From the NCBI GenBank assembly GCA_964528535.1, contig CAZGSQ010000027.1:1-38225 (forward strand): DNA of 38,225 nt, written 5' to 3'. Every line of letters begins with the position of its first letter. Positions within the stretch are counted from its first letter, which is position 1. The notes beneath the pieces are model-generated. The model was given only the letters and a program-made list of their open reading frames with translations. It did no database searches and was not told the origin of the DNA. The position numbers and the translations under genes were made by a program. Below, piece after piece: positions 26,266 to 33,517 of this stretch. The DNA comes from CAINVV01 sp964528535. Lineage in GTDB: Bacteria; Bacteroidota; Bacteroidia; Bacteroidales; Prolixibacteraceae.

Positions 26266-26841
26266 ATGAAAACAAGCAGATTTTTTTCAATGGTAATGGG
26301 TATTTTATGCTTTGCACTGCTGCTCGGTACCTCCGGATGCAAAACCGCAAAACAAGTCGTCCCAAAGGGTGAGGAAATTGTCGAACTTCCTTGCAACGGA
26401 CCTGAATTCTTCACGAAAAAAGGGATGATCAGGGCCTCTGCATCAGGTGAAAGTGCAGACCAGATGTTGGCCAAGAAGAAGGCACAGGCCAACTCCAGGG
26501 AACAATTGGCTGCTACGCTGAATGTGACCATCAAGAGTGTTGTAGACAATTACTACAGTTCAAAAGCCATCGACAATGTTGAACAAGCCAAAACACGCTT
26601 CGAAGGATTGACCCGTCAGGTAATCGATCAACAACTTACAGGTGTTGCAACCATCTGCGAGAAATTGACAAAAACCAAACAAAACACTTACAAATGCTAC
26701 ATTGCCCAGGAACTCAACGGTGATGAGATTCTACAGGGGATCCAGAAAAAAATCTCTTCCGACGAAAAGCTGAGACTCGATTTTGAATACGAAAAATTCA
26801 AAACCGATTTCAACAAGGAGATCGAAAAAGGAGCCAAATAG
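26266..26841 (+). CDS. LPP20-like lipoprotein
   Basis: 191-residue lipoprotein. The start at 26266 (MKTSRFFSMVMGILCFALLL) gives a lipobox GTSGC with lipidated Cys25; an upstream ATG at 26236 is possible but lengthens the n-region. After the anchor, FFTKKGMIRASASGESADQM (49-68) and AKKKAQANSREQLAATLNVT (69-88) form the LPP20-type strand plus Ala/Lys-rich helix, as in the preceding gene, suggesting a paralogous pair. The rest is helical and charged, with a long C-terminal helix (KLRLDFEYEKFKTDFNKEIE). Being lipidated, it is probably periplasm-facing at the outer membrane. 83 nt separate it from the preceding gene. Confidence 0.72.
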   Translation: MKTSRFFSMVMGILCFALLLGTSGCKTAKQVVPKGEEIVELPCNGPEFFTKKGMIRASASGESADQMLAKKKAQANSREQLAATLNVTIKSVVDNYYSSKAIDNVEQAKTRFEGLTRQVIDQQLTGVATICEKLTKTKQNTYKCYIAQELNGDEILQGIQKKISSDEKLRLDFEYEKFKTDFNKEIEKGAK

Positions 26842-26878
26842 ACAGATCTGATTAATTTTTAAATAGCATACTAATTAT

Positions 26879-26916
26879 CCGGCAGATTGATCCCTGTACA
26901 AGGTTCAATTTGCCGG
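26879..26916 (+). other. Long intercistronic hairpin before the transglutaminase-like gene
   Basis: CCGGCAGATTGA (26879-26890) pairs with TCAATTTGCCGG (26905-26916), 12 bp with one G-T pair, and CC/GG pairs further inside. No T-tract follows on the plus strand, so it is more likely an mRNA-processing or stability element, or a weak attenuator, than a full terminator. Confidence 0.55.
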
Positions 26917-26970
26917 GTATTGGCATTTTCGCAACACGAGTCGTTTTCCACCCCCTAAATATCGGATACC

Positions 26971-29601
26971 ATGAAGAAAATGATCAGTTTGATCCTGGTT
27001 CTGACCCTCGCCTGCACCATCCCGGCAGGTGCCCAAACTTTTGAGGAATACCAGAAACAGCAGCAGCAGCAGTTCAACAACTATGTGAAGGAGCAGCAGG
27101 AAGGAATGCAGAAGCTGCAGCAGGAGTACAATGATTTTGTCAAAAAGCGAAACGAAGAATTTGCGAAATACCTCGAAAAAGAGTGGGTCAATTACCACGC
27201 CATCAAGGCCAACAAGCCGGTGGATGCACCCAAACCCCCCGATCCACTTAAATATGAGGCTCCCAAACTCGCACCTCCACCATTAAAAGTGGTGGTAAAA
27301 GAGCTGCCTGTCGTCTTGTTGCCCAAGGCGGAACAGGAACGCCCGCAACCGCTGCCGGTACCCGACAAAACCGCACGCCGACTCGAAGTGCCTGTCGACT
27401 TCTTCGGTCAGAATCTGGTCATCAAGACAGATCCGCGCATGCTCGATTTTTCTCTTGGCAAACCTGGTCAAAATGAGGTAGCCCGTTTCTGGCGCAAGAT
27501 GTCAGAAACAAACTATGGCGATGTACTGATGCAGATCAACATCATCAAAGAACAATTGAACCTGAACGACTGGGGAATGTATCAACTTATCAATCAGTTT
27601 TCTGCAAAAATTGCTCCCGACAACAATGCCACAAAAACGCTCTACAACTGGTTCCTGATGACGGTTTCCGGCTTCCAAAGCCGTTTGGCTTATTCCGAAA
27701 AGGCCAACAAGTTGTATTTGTTGGTACCTTCCATGAACAGCGTCTTCGGCTGTCAGTTCCTAAAGTTCAATGGACAGGAATACTATTTTATCTCGAACGT
27801 GGGGGAAGATGTAGGAGCCGTTCTTACTTACGATCAGGACTACGGGAATGCAGGGAAGAGACTCAACCTGACAGTTACCAAACCACTCAATTTCAAAGAG
27901 AAATTCGTCGAAAAGAAATTTAATTTTTCCTCCGATTATCCCGAGTTGACCCTGAATGTTCCCCAAAATGAAATGGCATTGTATGCTACCTATCCGCAAA
28001 CCGATTTCTACGTCACCATGTCTGCCCCAATGAATCCGGGAATGAAGGAGGAGTTGATGGCCTATTTCGAAAAAAATACAAGAGACAAAAATCCAGTCGA
28101 GAAGGTTGCTATTCTGTTGGAATTTACGCAAAAAGCGTTCCCATACAAGACTGACCAGGCGCAGTTTGGTTACGAAAAATGGGACTTCCCCGACGAAATT
28201 TTCTATTATCCATTCAGCGATTGTGACGACAGGGCAGCTCTTCTCTCATGGCTTGTCTACAACATTGCCAAGTTGGATGTGGTGGGTATCCTCTTCCCTG
28301 GGCATGTCAGTACCGCAGTGCTCTTTCCAAATGAGGTGCCCGGAGATTTTGTTACGGCTGGAAATAAAAAATACATCATCTGTGACGGAACTTTTATAGG
28401 AGCTCCCATTGGCCGGGCCATGCCACAATTTGCGGGTAAATCTGGTGAGATCATTCAGCGACCTGGCCTAAACGGCGACGAACTCCTCGCCGAAAAACTC
28501 TGGGACAAGGTGATTCAGCAGGGTGGCTATCCTGGTGACGGCAAATGTGATGTAGCCGATGGACAAGGCAACATTATCCTGACCGGATGGTTCGACAAGG
28601 CTTTAAACCTGGGGAAAGTGCCCATTCTACCAACTGGAGCCAGGGATCTGTTTGTAGCTTCCCTGAACAAGGATGCCAACGTTAACTGGGTGAAAATCGT
28701 AGAAGGAAGTGGCGCAGAATATGTGACAGGTATCGTGAAAGATCCCGCAGGAAATTTCATCATCTCAGGCAACTTCTCGGGTGAGATCAAGGCAGACACC
28801 AAAAATATCAAATCCGAAAAGCCTGAACAATCTCTTTTTCTGCTTTCAATGAAACCGGGAGGAGCAATCAATTGGATGACACCCGTCTTCTTTGATGAGA
28901 TGAAGAGCCGCGACAACATCTACTACCAGGTGCAGGTGGATACCAACGGCAAATTGCTTGGAACCGAATACCTGCCGCAGCAAAGTATGAACTGGAAGAA
29001 TCTGTTGCTGCTTGACGAAAAAAACAACCTGCTCGCTACAGGAGGTTTTAGTTCCCTTCCGGGGATGATCAAGCGGACAGGAGTAGTCAATGATGCGGCT
29101 ACTTATGATGTCACCGCCTTGCTCAAGGAGAAGAATGATGTGCTGATCAAGAGTGGTTGCGACAAGGGAGCCGCCGGATTGTTTGCCGCCTTTACCATGC
29201 TGTCTGATTTCGAATCGAAACTCTCCGGGAAATTTGTTCAGGAGGCACTCGATAAGTACAACCCAACCTTCAAAACCAAGAGTCCCAATCTTTACAAATG
29301 CTTTGGCGTAGTTGAGTTTATAAAGAATGCAAATGGGATCATTACGCTTCGCACCCTCGACAACCAGTTTATGGCAGTCGACAAGATGAAGATAAGCAGC
29401 GATGCCAACATGAAAATGTGCATCACTCCGGAAGGCGATGCCCGAATTGACTTCATTTCGGGTGCCAAGGTTGGCAAGGCTTTTATCTGGTTTGCCCTCA
29501 ACAGCGTCACGGTAGTGAAGAAGAACGGCGATCTCATTTTTGATTATTCAAAAGATCACACGAAGGCCAGCGTCAATATCAACAAGGATATTCTGTTTTA
29601 A
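26971..29601 (+). CDS. Exported coiled-coil, transglutaminase-like and propeller-repeat protein
   Basis: 876 residues. Signal peptide MKKMISLILVLTLACTIPAG (cleavage near GA-QT). Residues 24-75 are a Gln/Glu-rich coiled coil, with a CAG-coded run of four to five Gln, followed by a Pro-rich linker (about 85-130). The middle domain carries a transglutaminase-like triad: Cys418 in SDCDDRAALLSWLV, His445 in FPGHVSTAV, Asp472 in ICDGTF, each 27 residues apart. Residues about 525-625 have SBBP-like propeller repeats (GNIILTGWFDKALNLG, DLFVASLNKDANVNWVKI, GNFIISGNFSGEIK), two to three blades only. The C-terminus ends ...NKDILF. Family knowledge allows protease, amidase or crosslinking activity; which applies is unknown. 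Last gene of the cluster, followed by a shared terminator hairpin. Confidence 0.78.
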   Translation: MKKMISLILVLTLACTIPAGAQTFEEYQKQQQQQFNNYVKEQQEGMQKLQQEYNDFVKKRNEEFAKYLEKEWVNYHAIKANKPVDAPKPPDPLKYEAPKLAPPPLKVVVKELPVVLLPKAEQERPQPLPVPDKTARRLEVPVDFFGQNLVIKTDPRMLDFSLGKPGQNEVARFWRKMSETNYGDVLMQINIIKEQLNLNDWGMYQLINQFSAKIAPDNNATKTLYNWFLMTVSGFQSRLAYSEKANKLYLLVPSMNSVFGCQFLKFNGQEYYFISNVGEDVGAVLTYDQDYGNAGKRLNLTVTKPLNFKEKFVEKKFNFSSDYPELTLNVPQNEMALYATYPQTDFYVTMSAPMNPGMKEELMAYFEKNTRDKNPVEKVAILLEFTQKAFPYKTDQAQFGYEKWDFPDEIFYYPFSDCDDRAALLSWLVYNIAKLDVVGILFPGHVSTAVLFPNEVPGDFVTAGNKKYIICDGTFIGAPIGRAMPQFAGKSGEIIQRPGLNGDELLAEKLWDKVIQQGGYPGDGKCDVADGQGNIILTGWFDKALNLGKVPILPTGARDLFVASLNKDANVNWVKIVEGSGAEYVTGIVKDPAGNFIISGNFSGEIKADTKNIKSEKPEQSLFLLSMKPGGAINWMTPVFFDEMKSRDNIYYQVQVDTNGKLLGTEYLPQQSMNWKNLLLLDEKNNLLATGGFSSLPGMIKRTGVVNDAATYDVTALLKEKNDVLIKSGCDKGAAGLFAAFTMLSDFESKLSGKFVQEALDKYNPTFKTKSPNLYKCFGVVEFIKNANGIITLRTLDNQFMAVDKMKISSDANMKMCITPEGDARIDFISGAKVGKAFIWFALNSVTVVKKNGDLIFDYSKDHTKASVNINKDILF

Positions 29602-29610
29602 ACCCCTCAG

Positions 29611-29642
29611 AGACCTGTCAGGATTCAAGACCTGACAGGTCT
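29611..29642. terminator. Bidirectional hairpin between convergent genes
   Basis: AGACCTGTCAGG (29611-29622) and CCTGACAGGTCT (29631-29642) form a perfect 12-bp stem with an 8-nt loop. It lies 9 nt past the stop of the transglutaminase-like gene (plus) and just past the peptidase E stop (minus). A short T-run follows on the plus strand. The ACCTGTCAGGT/ACCTGACAGGT stem recurs in Bacteroidota intergenic regions as I remember it, so it may be a dispersed repeat reused as terminator. Confidence 0.75.
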
Positions 29643-29644
29643 TT

Positions 29645-30349
29645 CTACAATAGGAAACTCAGGTCATCCTGATCAGTCAACTCCGTGGGAACAAGCCCAT
29701 TCTTAAAGATTCGAACACTTGTTTTTCCCACGAGGGAAAGTTGGTCCCCTTCGCGCAGGAGCATGGTTCCTTCGCGTAAACCAACCACAAAAGTATCGGG
29801 ATTGATAGCCAGGAACTCCTCTATTCTTTGTTCACGGGTCTCACCTCCATGACCTTCGGGATTTTTGTCGAGGTAATGGGGGTTGATTTGAAATTTAACC
29901 AGGTTGAGGCATTCGAACCCGTTTGGATCAACGATCGGCATGTCGTTGGTGGTCCGAAGTGTTGGACAGGCGACATTGGAACCTGCGCTCCAGCCCAGGA
30001 ATGGTATTCCCGCCACGACACGCTCCCGGATCAAAGGGAACAGACCCCGGTCGTTCATCATCCTTACCAGCTGCCAGGTATTTCCTCCTCCCACCACTAT
30101 GGCATCGGCCTCTCTGATGGCCTTCTCAGGATTAGCAACGCCGTGAATGCTTGTGAGCGAATGAGAAATTCCGGCGAATCGCTCCCTGACCCTTGCTTCA
30201 TATACATCAAATGAGAATGTGACAGCAGCAAATGGTAGGAACAGAATCTTCAATGGCCTGTCTCCCAAGAACCGAGAGATCATTGGCATTGGATAGCTCA
30301 GGTAGGGCTCACCCGGCATCGTGGAATTACTGATTAATAATAACCTCAT
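29645..30349 (-). CDS. pepE: Peptidase E (alpha-aspartyl dipeptidase), family S51
   Basis: Cytosolic serine peptidase cleaving Asp-X dipeptides; homologous to cyanophycinase. The ATG at 30349 is used rather than a TTG two codons upstream, giving 234 residues, close to the 229 of the Salmonella enzyme. VGGGNTWQL (87-95) and LGWSAGSNVA (118-127) carry the nucleophile elbow with catalytic Ser121; His158 in INPHYLD matches the family histidine. No signal peptide. A perfect minus-strand TATATTTG lies at 30360-30353, only 3 nt before the ATG, so transcription from it would give an almost leaderless message. Confidence 0.9.
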   Translation of the reverse strand: MRLLLISNSTMPGEPYLSYPMPMISRFLGDRPLKILFLPFAAVTFSFDVYEARVRERFAGISHSLTSIHGVANPEKAIREADAIVVGGGNTWQLVRMMNDRGLFPLIRERVVAGIPFLGWSAGSNVACPTLRTTNDMPIVDPNGFECLNLVKFQINPHYLDKNPEGHGGETREQRIEEFLAINPDTFVVGLREGTMLLREGDQLSLVGKTSVRIFKNGLVPTELTDQDDLSFLL

Positions 30350-30402
30350 ATTCAAATATATATCCAGATTTAGGATGAATTTTGAAGGTAGCCTCCCAAC
30401 AT

Positions 30403-30433
30403 CCTAACTTATAACTCCTAACTTATAACTCAT
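30403..30433. repeat. 7-bp-period array next to the sulfatase-fold gene stop
   Basis: The 14-mer CCTAACTTATAACT occurs twice in tandem (30403-30416, 30417-30430) and is itself two related 7-mers (CCTAACT, TATAACT), followed by CAT. The array touches the stop codon of the minus-strand gene at 30430. The TATAACT unit resembles the variant CATAACT unit in the array at 16205. Confidence 0.8.
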
Positions 30434-32382
30434 TTGTTGGTAAGCTTGTTTTCTACCATCCTGTTGTTGTATTGCTGCAGAAATGCCCTGAACCTTTGGA
30501 AGTGTCTTTCCAAAGCGGTATCCTTGCGCTCAGCAAGATTATTTTGGTAAAATGGATCTTCCTTGTACTTGTAAGCAGTGATAATTGTCTGTCCATCTGA
30601 ATGAAGCAGGTAATCGTCCTCCATAAATTGGTAATAACCATTGATATAGTTTATTGCAAAAGGATGGTCTGAAGTTTTGAACCTGTCATTGCCAAAGGCG
30701 AAATAGGGGGCATCAAACTTCAGGTACCCCAAAACCGTGGGGAAAATATCGATTTGCTGCATCAAAGTTGGGTCGAGGCCCACCAGATCACTGTTTGGCC
30801 GGTGAAAAATAATGGGGATTGAAAACAGCCCGGTAGAGGAGATGTACTCTTTGTGTTCGTTCGATGGCAAGGAGTGGTCGGAGGTCAGGACAAAGAGTGT
30901 GTTGTTGTACCATGGTTGTTTGGATGCCTCCTTAAAAAACAGTCTCAGTGCGTTGTCGCTGTACTCGATGCATTTGTACAGTGGATTCGGACCTCCCTTG
31001 AACACATTTTCATATTTTTTGGGTAGAATGTAGGGATCGTGTGAGGAAAGCGTAAATACCGAGGCGACGAAAGGTTCTTTCAAGGTACCGAAAGTTCTGG
31101 CACAGTAGTTCAGAAACAGCTCATCCGGGATGCCCCAGAAGCCGTCAGAATCCTCTTTCCTCCCATATTCATTCTGACCGAAATATCTTTTTATGGAGAG
31201 CATGTTGGTAATCGAATTGAAACCCATCGAACCATTCGGTGCACCATGAAAAAATCCGGCATCGTAACCCTTCTTTTTAAGCGTAGCAGCAAGTCCCTCC
31301 AGTTCGTTCAGGGAGTAGCGGGAGAGGACAAATGGTTGTTCAAGAGAGGGTATTCCTGCAATGACGGATGGAATGGCATCAATCGATTTCATTCCATTGG
31401 CAAACGAATACTTCCAGGTATAGCTGCGTTGGATCAATGAATCCAGAAATGGCGTGTATCCCTTGTAATGGCCACCTTCGAGGTCCGGGTTCAGGATCCC
31501 GACCACCTCTTTTTTGAAGCTTTCCAGGATCAGCACCACCACATTCATCGGTTTAAAACTTCCGGAAGGATATCCGGGATGAAGGGGAGAATAAATTTTC
31601 TCAGCCTCTTTTTCGTCAAAAAATTTAATCTTATCCAATTTTTTGGCGTTGAGTGTCCGTATGATCGAGAAGGGGGTGTTCAAAACAATGGCTGATTCTA
31701 TTGGCTTTTTAATCTTTTCCAAGGAGTTGCTGATGGTGATCGGCCTTGTTGTGCCCGTAAAACCACCCCGCATGCCTGCAACTGTCAGGCCGGCAGAGAT
31801 CACCATGACCAGGAGCGAAATCAGGTAGAAAATGCGGTTGGATTCAATAGAGGCATTCCGTTTGTGGTCGGCGTAGAGAAATATCAGAATCAGTACCAAG
31901 GCTACAAACAGCACGACAAGGTACCAATATTGAAAGATTCCCAACAAACCTATCTTCCACAATTGGGCCTCGTTCCTGAACTCCGTGAAGATACTGAAGT
32001 CGGTCCGTCTCAATACATATCGAAAATAGATGATGTCGAAAAAATTGGCAAAAAGTGCCACCGAATTGGTTACCAAATAGAGGAGCCTGGCGTATTTTTT
32101 ATATCCTTCGTCGTATTTCATGCGAATGGGCAGCAGCATGACCAGAATATAGAGGCTGTTGGTATAAAGAACCGCAGACAGGTCAAACTTCAATCCGGAT
32201 CCCATCAATTCGGCCAGGTGCCCCACCGGCATCTGAGGGAAATAACTTATGTTTAATAGGAAGAAGATTAATCGCTGGAGAGAGTATAACAGGAGGACAA
32301 CCAACAACCTCCATCCCAGCAAGACGGGAGCATTTTGCAATTTTGCGCGAAAGGCCTTAAGGTTCATGTTCAATATTTTCAT
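30430..32382 (-). CDS. LtaS-like membrane-anchored sulfatase-fold transferase
   Basis: 650-residue protein of the alkaline-phosphatase/sulfatase superfamily, LTA-synthase subgroup. Five N-terminal membrane segments (about 22-46, 65-86, 98-120, 146-170, 184-204) precede a periplasmic catalytic domain beginning near 275. Metal and active-site motifs are LILESFKKE (Glu287), NGMKSIDAIPS with Ser333 where LtaS has its catalytic Thr, and VLTSDHS (Asp-His pair). FHGAPNGSMGF and SSHDPY are also family-like. Lipoteichoic acid is not expected in a diderm, so the product is more probably a phosphoglycerol- or phosphoethanolamine-type decoration of an envelope glycan or lipid; this is inference. It is on the minus strand upstream of pepE with an 80-nt gap. 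Confidence 0.85.
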   Translation of the reverse strand: MKILNMNLKAFRAKLQNAPVLLGWRLLVVLLLYSLQRLIFFLLNISYFPQMPVGHLAELMGSGLKFDLSAVLYTNSLYILVMLLPIRMKYDEGYKKYARLLYLVTNSVALFANFFDIIYFRYVLRRTDFSIFTEFRNEAQLWKIGLLGIFQYWYLVVLFVALVLILIFLYADHKRNASIESNRIFYLISLLVMVISAGLTVAGMRGGFTGTTRPITISNSLEKIKKPIESAIVLNTPFSIIRTLNAKKLDKIKFFDEKEAEKIYSPLHPGYPSGSFKPMNVVVLILESFKKEVVGILNPDLEGGHYKGYTPFLDSLIQRSYTWKYSFANGMKSIDAIPSVIAGIPSLEQPFVLSRYSLNELEGLAATLKKKGYDAGFFHGAPNGSMGFNSITNMLSIKRYFGQNEYGRKEDSDGFWGIPDELFLNYCARTFGTLKEPFVASVFTLSSHDPYILPKKYENVFKGGPNPLYKCIEYSDNALRLFFKEASKQPWYNNTLFVLTSDHSLPSNEHKEYISSTGLFSIPIIFHRPNSDLVGLDPTLMQQIDIFPTVLGYLKFDAPYFAFGNDRFKTSDHPFAINYINGYYQFMEDDYLLHSDGQTIITAYKYKEDPFYQNNLAERKDTALERHFQRFRAFLQQYNNRMVENKLTNK

Positions 32383-32625
32383 TTAACCGGACGATAAAGG
32401 TAACAATTCTAGCATTTCAAATTGTCGCATTCCTTTTGGCGATCAGACATTGGGACCATGAAGTGGCCATCCCCTGCAACAACAGGCGGGATGTCTCATT
32501 TGTAGTTAATTACATGGGTTAGCAAGGAAGATGAACCACTGTTGATGCAAAAGCTTTTCACGGTAGGTTCCGCAAAAATAACCAGGACACAAGAGAGTTT
32601 TGATGAATTGCCGGGCAAATCGTCG

Positions 32626-33351
32626 TCAGAAACCCAGACTATTTCGAATGCCAACCTCGTTGCGTTGCTTCTCCATCGGACGGAAGACATAGGCCACCCC
32701 ATATTCGGCTGCACGTTCTCGCTTCATATCTTCCGGATAGGAGGCAAAAGATTCCTCTACCTCGTTCCAGATATCGAGAATAATCTCATCCGCCTCTGCA
32801 CGCATTCCTGCCACCTTCTGTGTCCATCGAACCGTATTGCTTTGAAGCGTTTTCTGAAAATGGTAAGCATCGACAAACTGATCAAATTTAACTTTAACTA
32901 CTGCCATGGAAGGATTGTACAGGGGATTTCCACCATGCAAAACACGCTGATGTTCGCCTTCAATCATCTTCTTACCCCATTCGAGCAGTTCAGATTCCAA
33001 AATCAGAGACGGGCATTTTTTGTCACCAACCATTCCATAATAGTTCCTCACATCGGCTTTCATGTCGCCACGCTGTATCGAAAAATTCAGGATCTGAATG
33101 AAATGGGAGAGGTAAATCCTTGCCTTTTTGGCCGTCTCGAGGTAGGAACGACTGTTTTTATCCTGTTGTGCCCTTGCCAGCTTGTGGTGTATCAGATTGG
33201 TCTCAAAACCAGGAAAAAAAGTGCGAAGCCGGACAAGCGTATTGGCCGAAAAAGCAAGTTCTTCCTGCGTCTTTTTCTGCCCCATCAAAATTGCAGTATT
33301 GATGGCCCTTAATCTTGCCTGGTCTGTATTAGGTAGTCGTCTATAAGGCAT
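32626..33351 (-). CDS. Conserved hypothetical protein (MPYRRLPNTD family)
   Basis: 241 residues, no function known to me. The start at 33351 gives MPYRRLPNTDQARLRAINTA, an opening I remember from many Bacteroidota hypotheticals; the frame extends 7 codons upstream (33372). Predicted largely alpha-helical: HKLARAQQDKNSRSYLETAK, ARIYLSHFIQILNFSIQRGD, with Tyr-Gly 'NYYGM' and a C-terminal FRPMEKQRNEVGIRNSLGF. No signal peptide or membrane segment. An antisense reading frame at 32542-33312 is taken as a shadow. Flanked by 243-nt and 166-nt gaps, so it is probably transcribed alone. Confidence 0.75.
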   Translation of the reverse strand: MPYRRLPNTDQARLRAINTAILMGQKKTQEELAFSANTLVRLRTFFPGFETNLIHHKLARAQQDKNSRSYLETAKKARIYLSHFIQILNFSIQRGDMKADVRNYYGMVGDKKCPSLILESELLEWGKKMIEGEHQRVLHGGNPLYNPSMAVVKVKFDQFVDAYHFQKTLQSNTVRWTQKVAGMRAEADEIILDIWNEVEESFASYPEDMKRERAAEYGVAYVFRPMEKQRNEVGIRNSLGF

Positions 33352-33517
33352 TCTTTCGGTTTTACGGAACAATTTCCACGTATCGATGCGAAGTTAGATA
33401 TTCTCAAAAAAGAAATGTTCTTCGCGCAACAGGTGGCAACATGAGTTATTAACTATTTGTTGTTGATAGTATCTATCCGCCTTCTGCAGTGTGTCAATGC
33501 AATTCTTATATTGTCTT

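Noticed and set aside
32542..33312. 256-residue plus-strand ORF
   Set aside because: It is antisense to the 241-residue MPYRRLPNTD-type gene, which has a recognisable opening and coherent helical composition; the plus-strand translation has no signal or motif.
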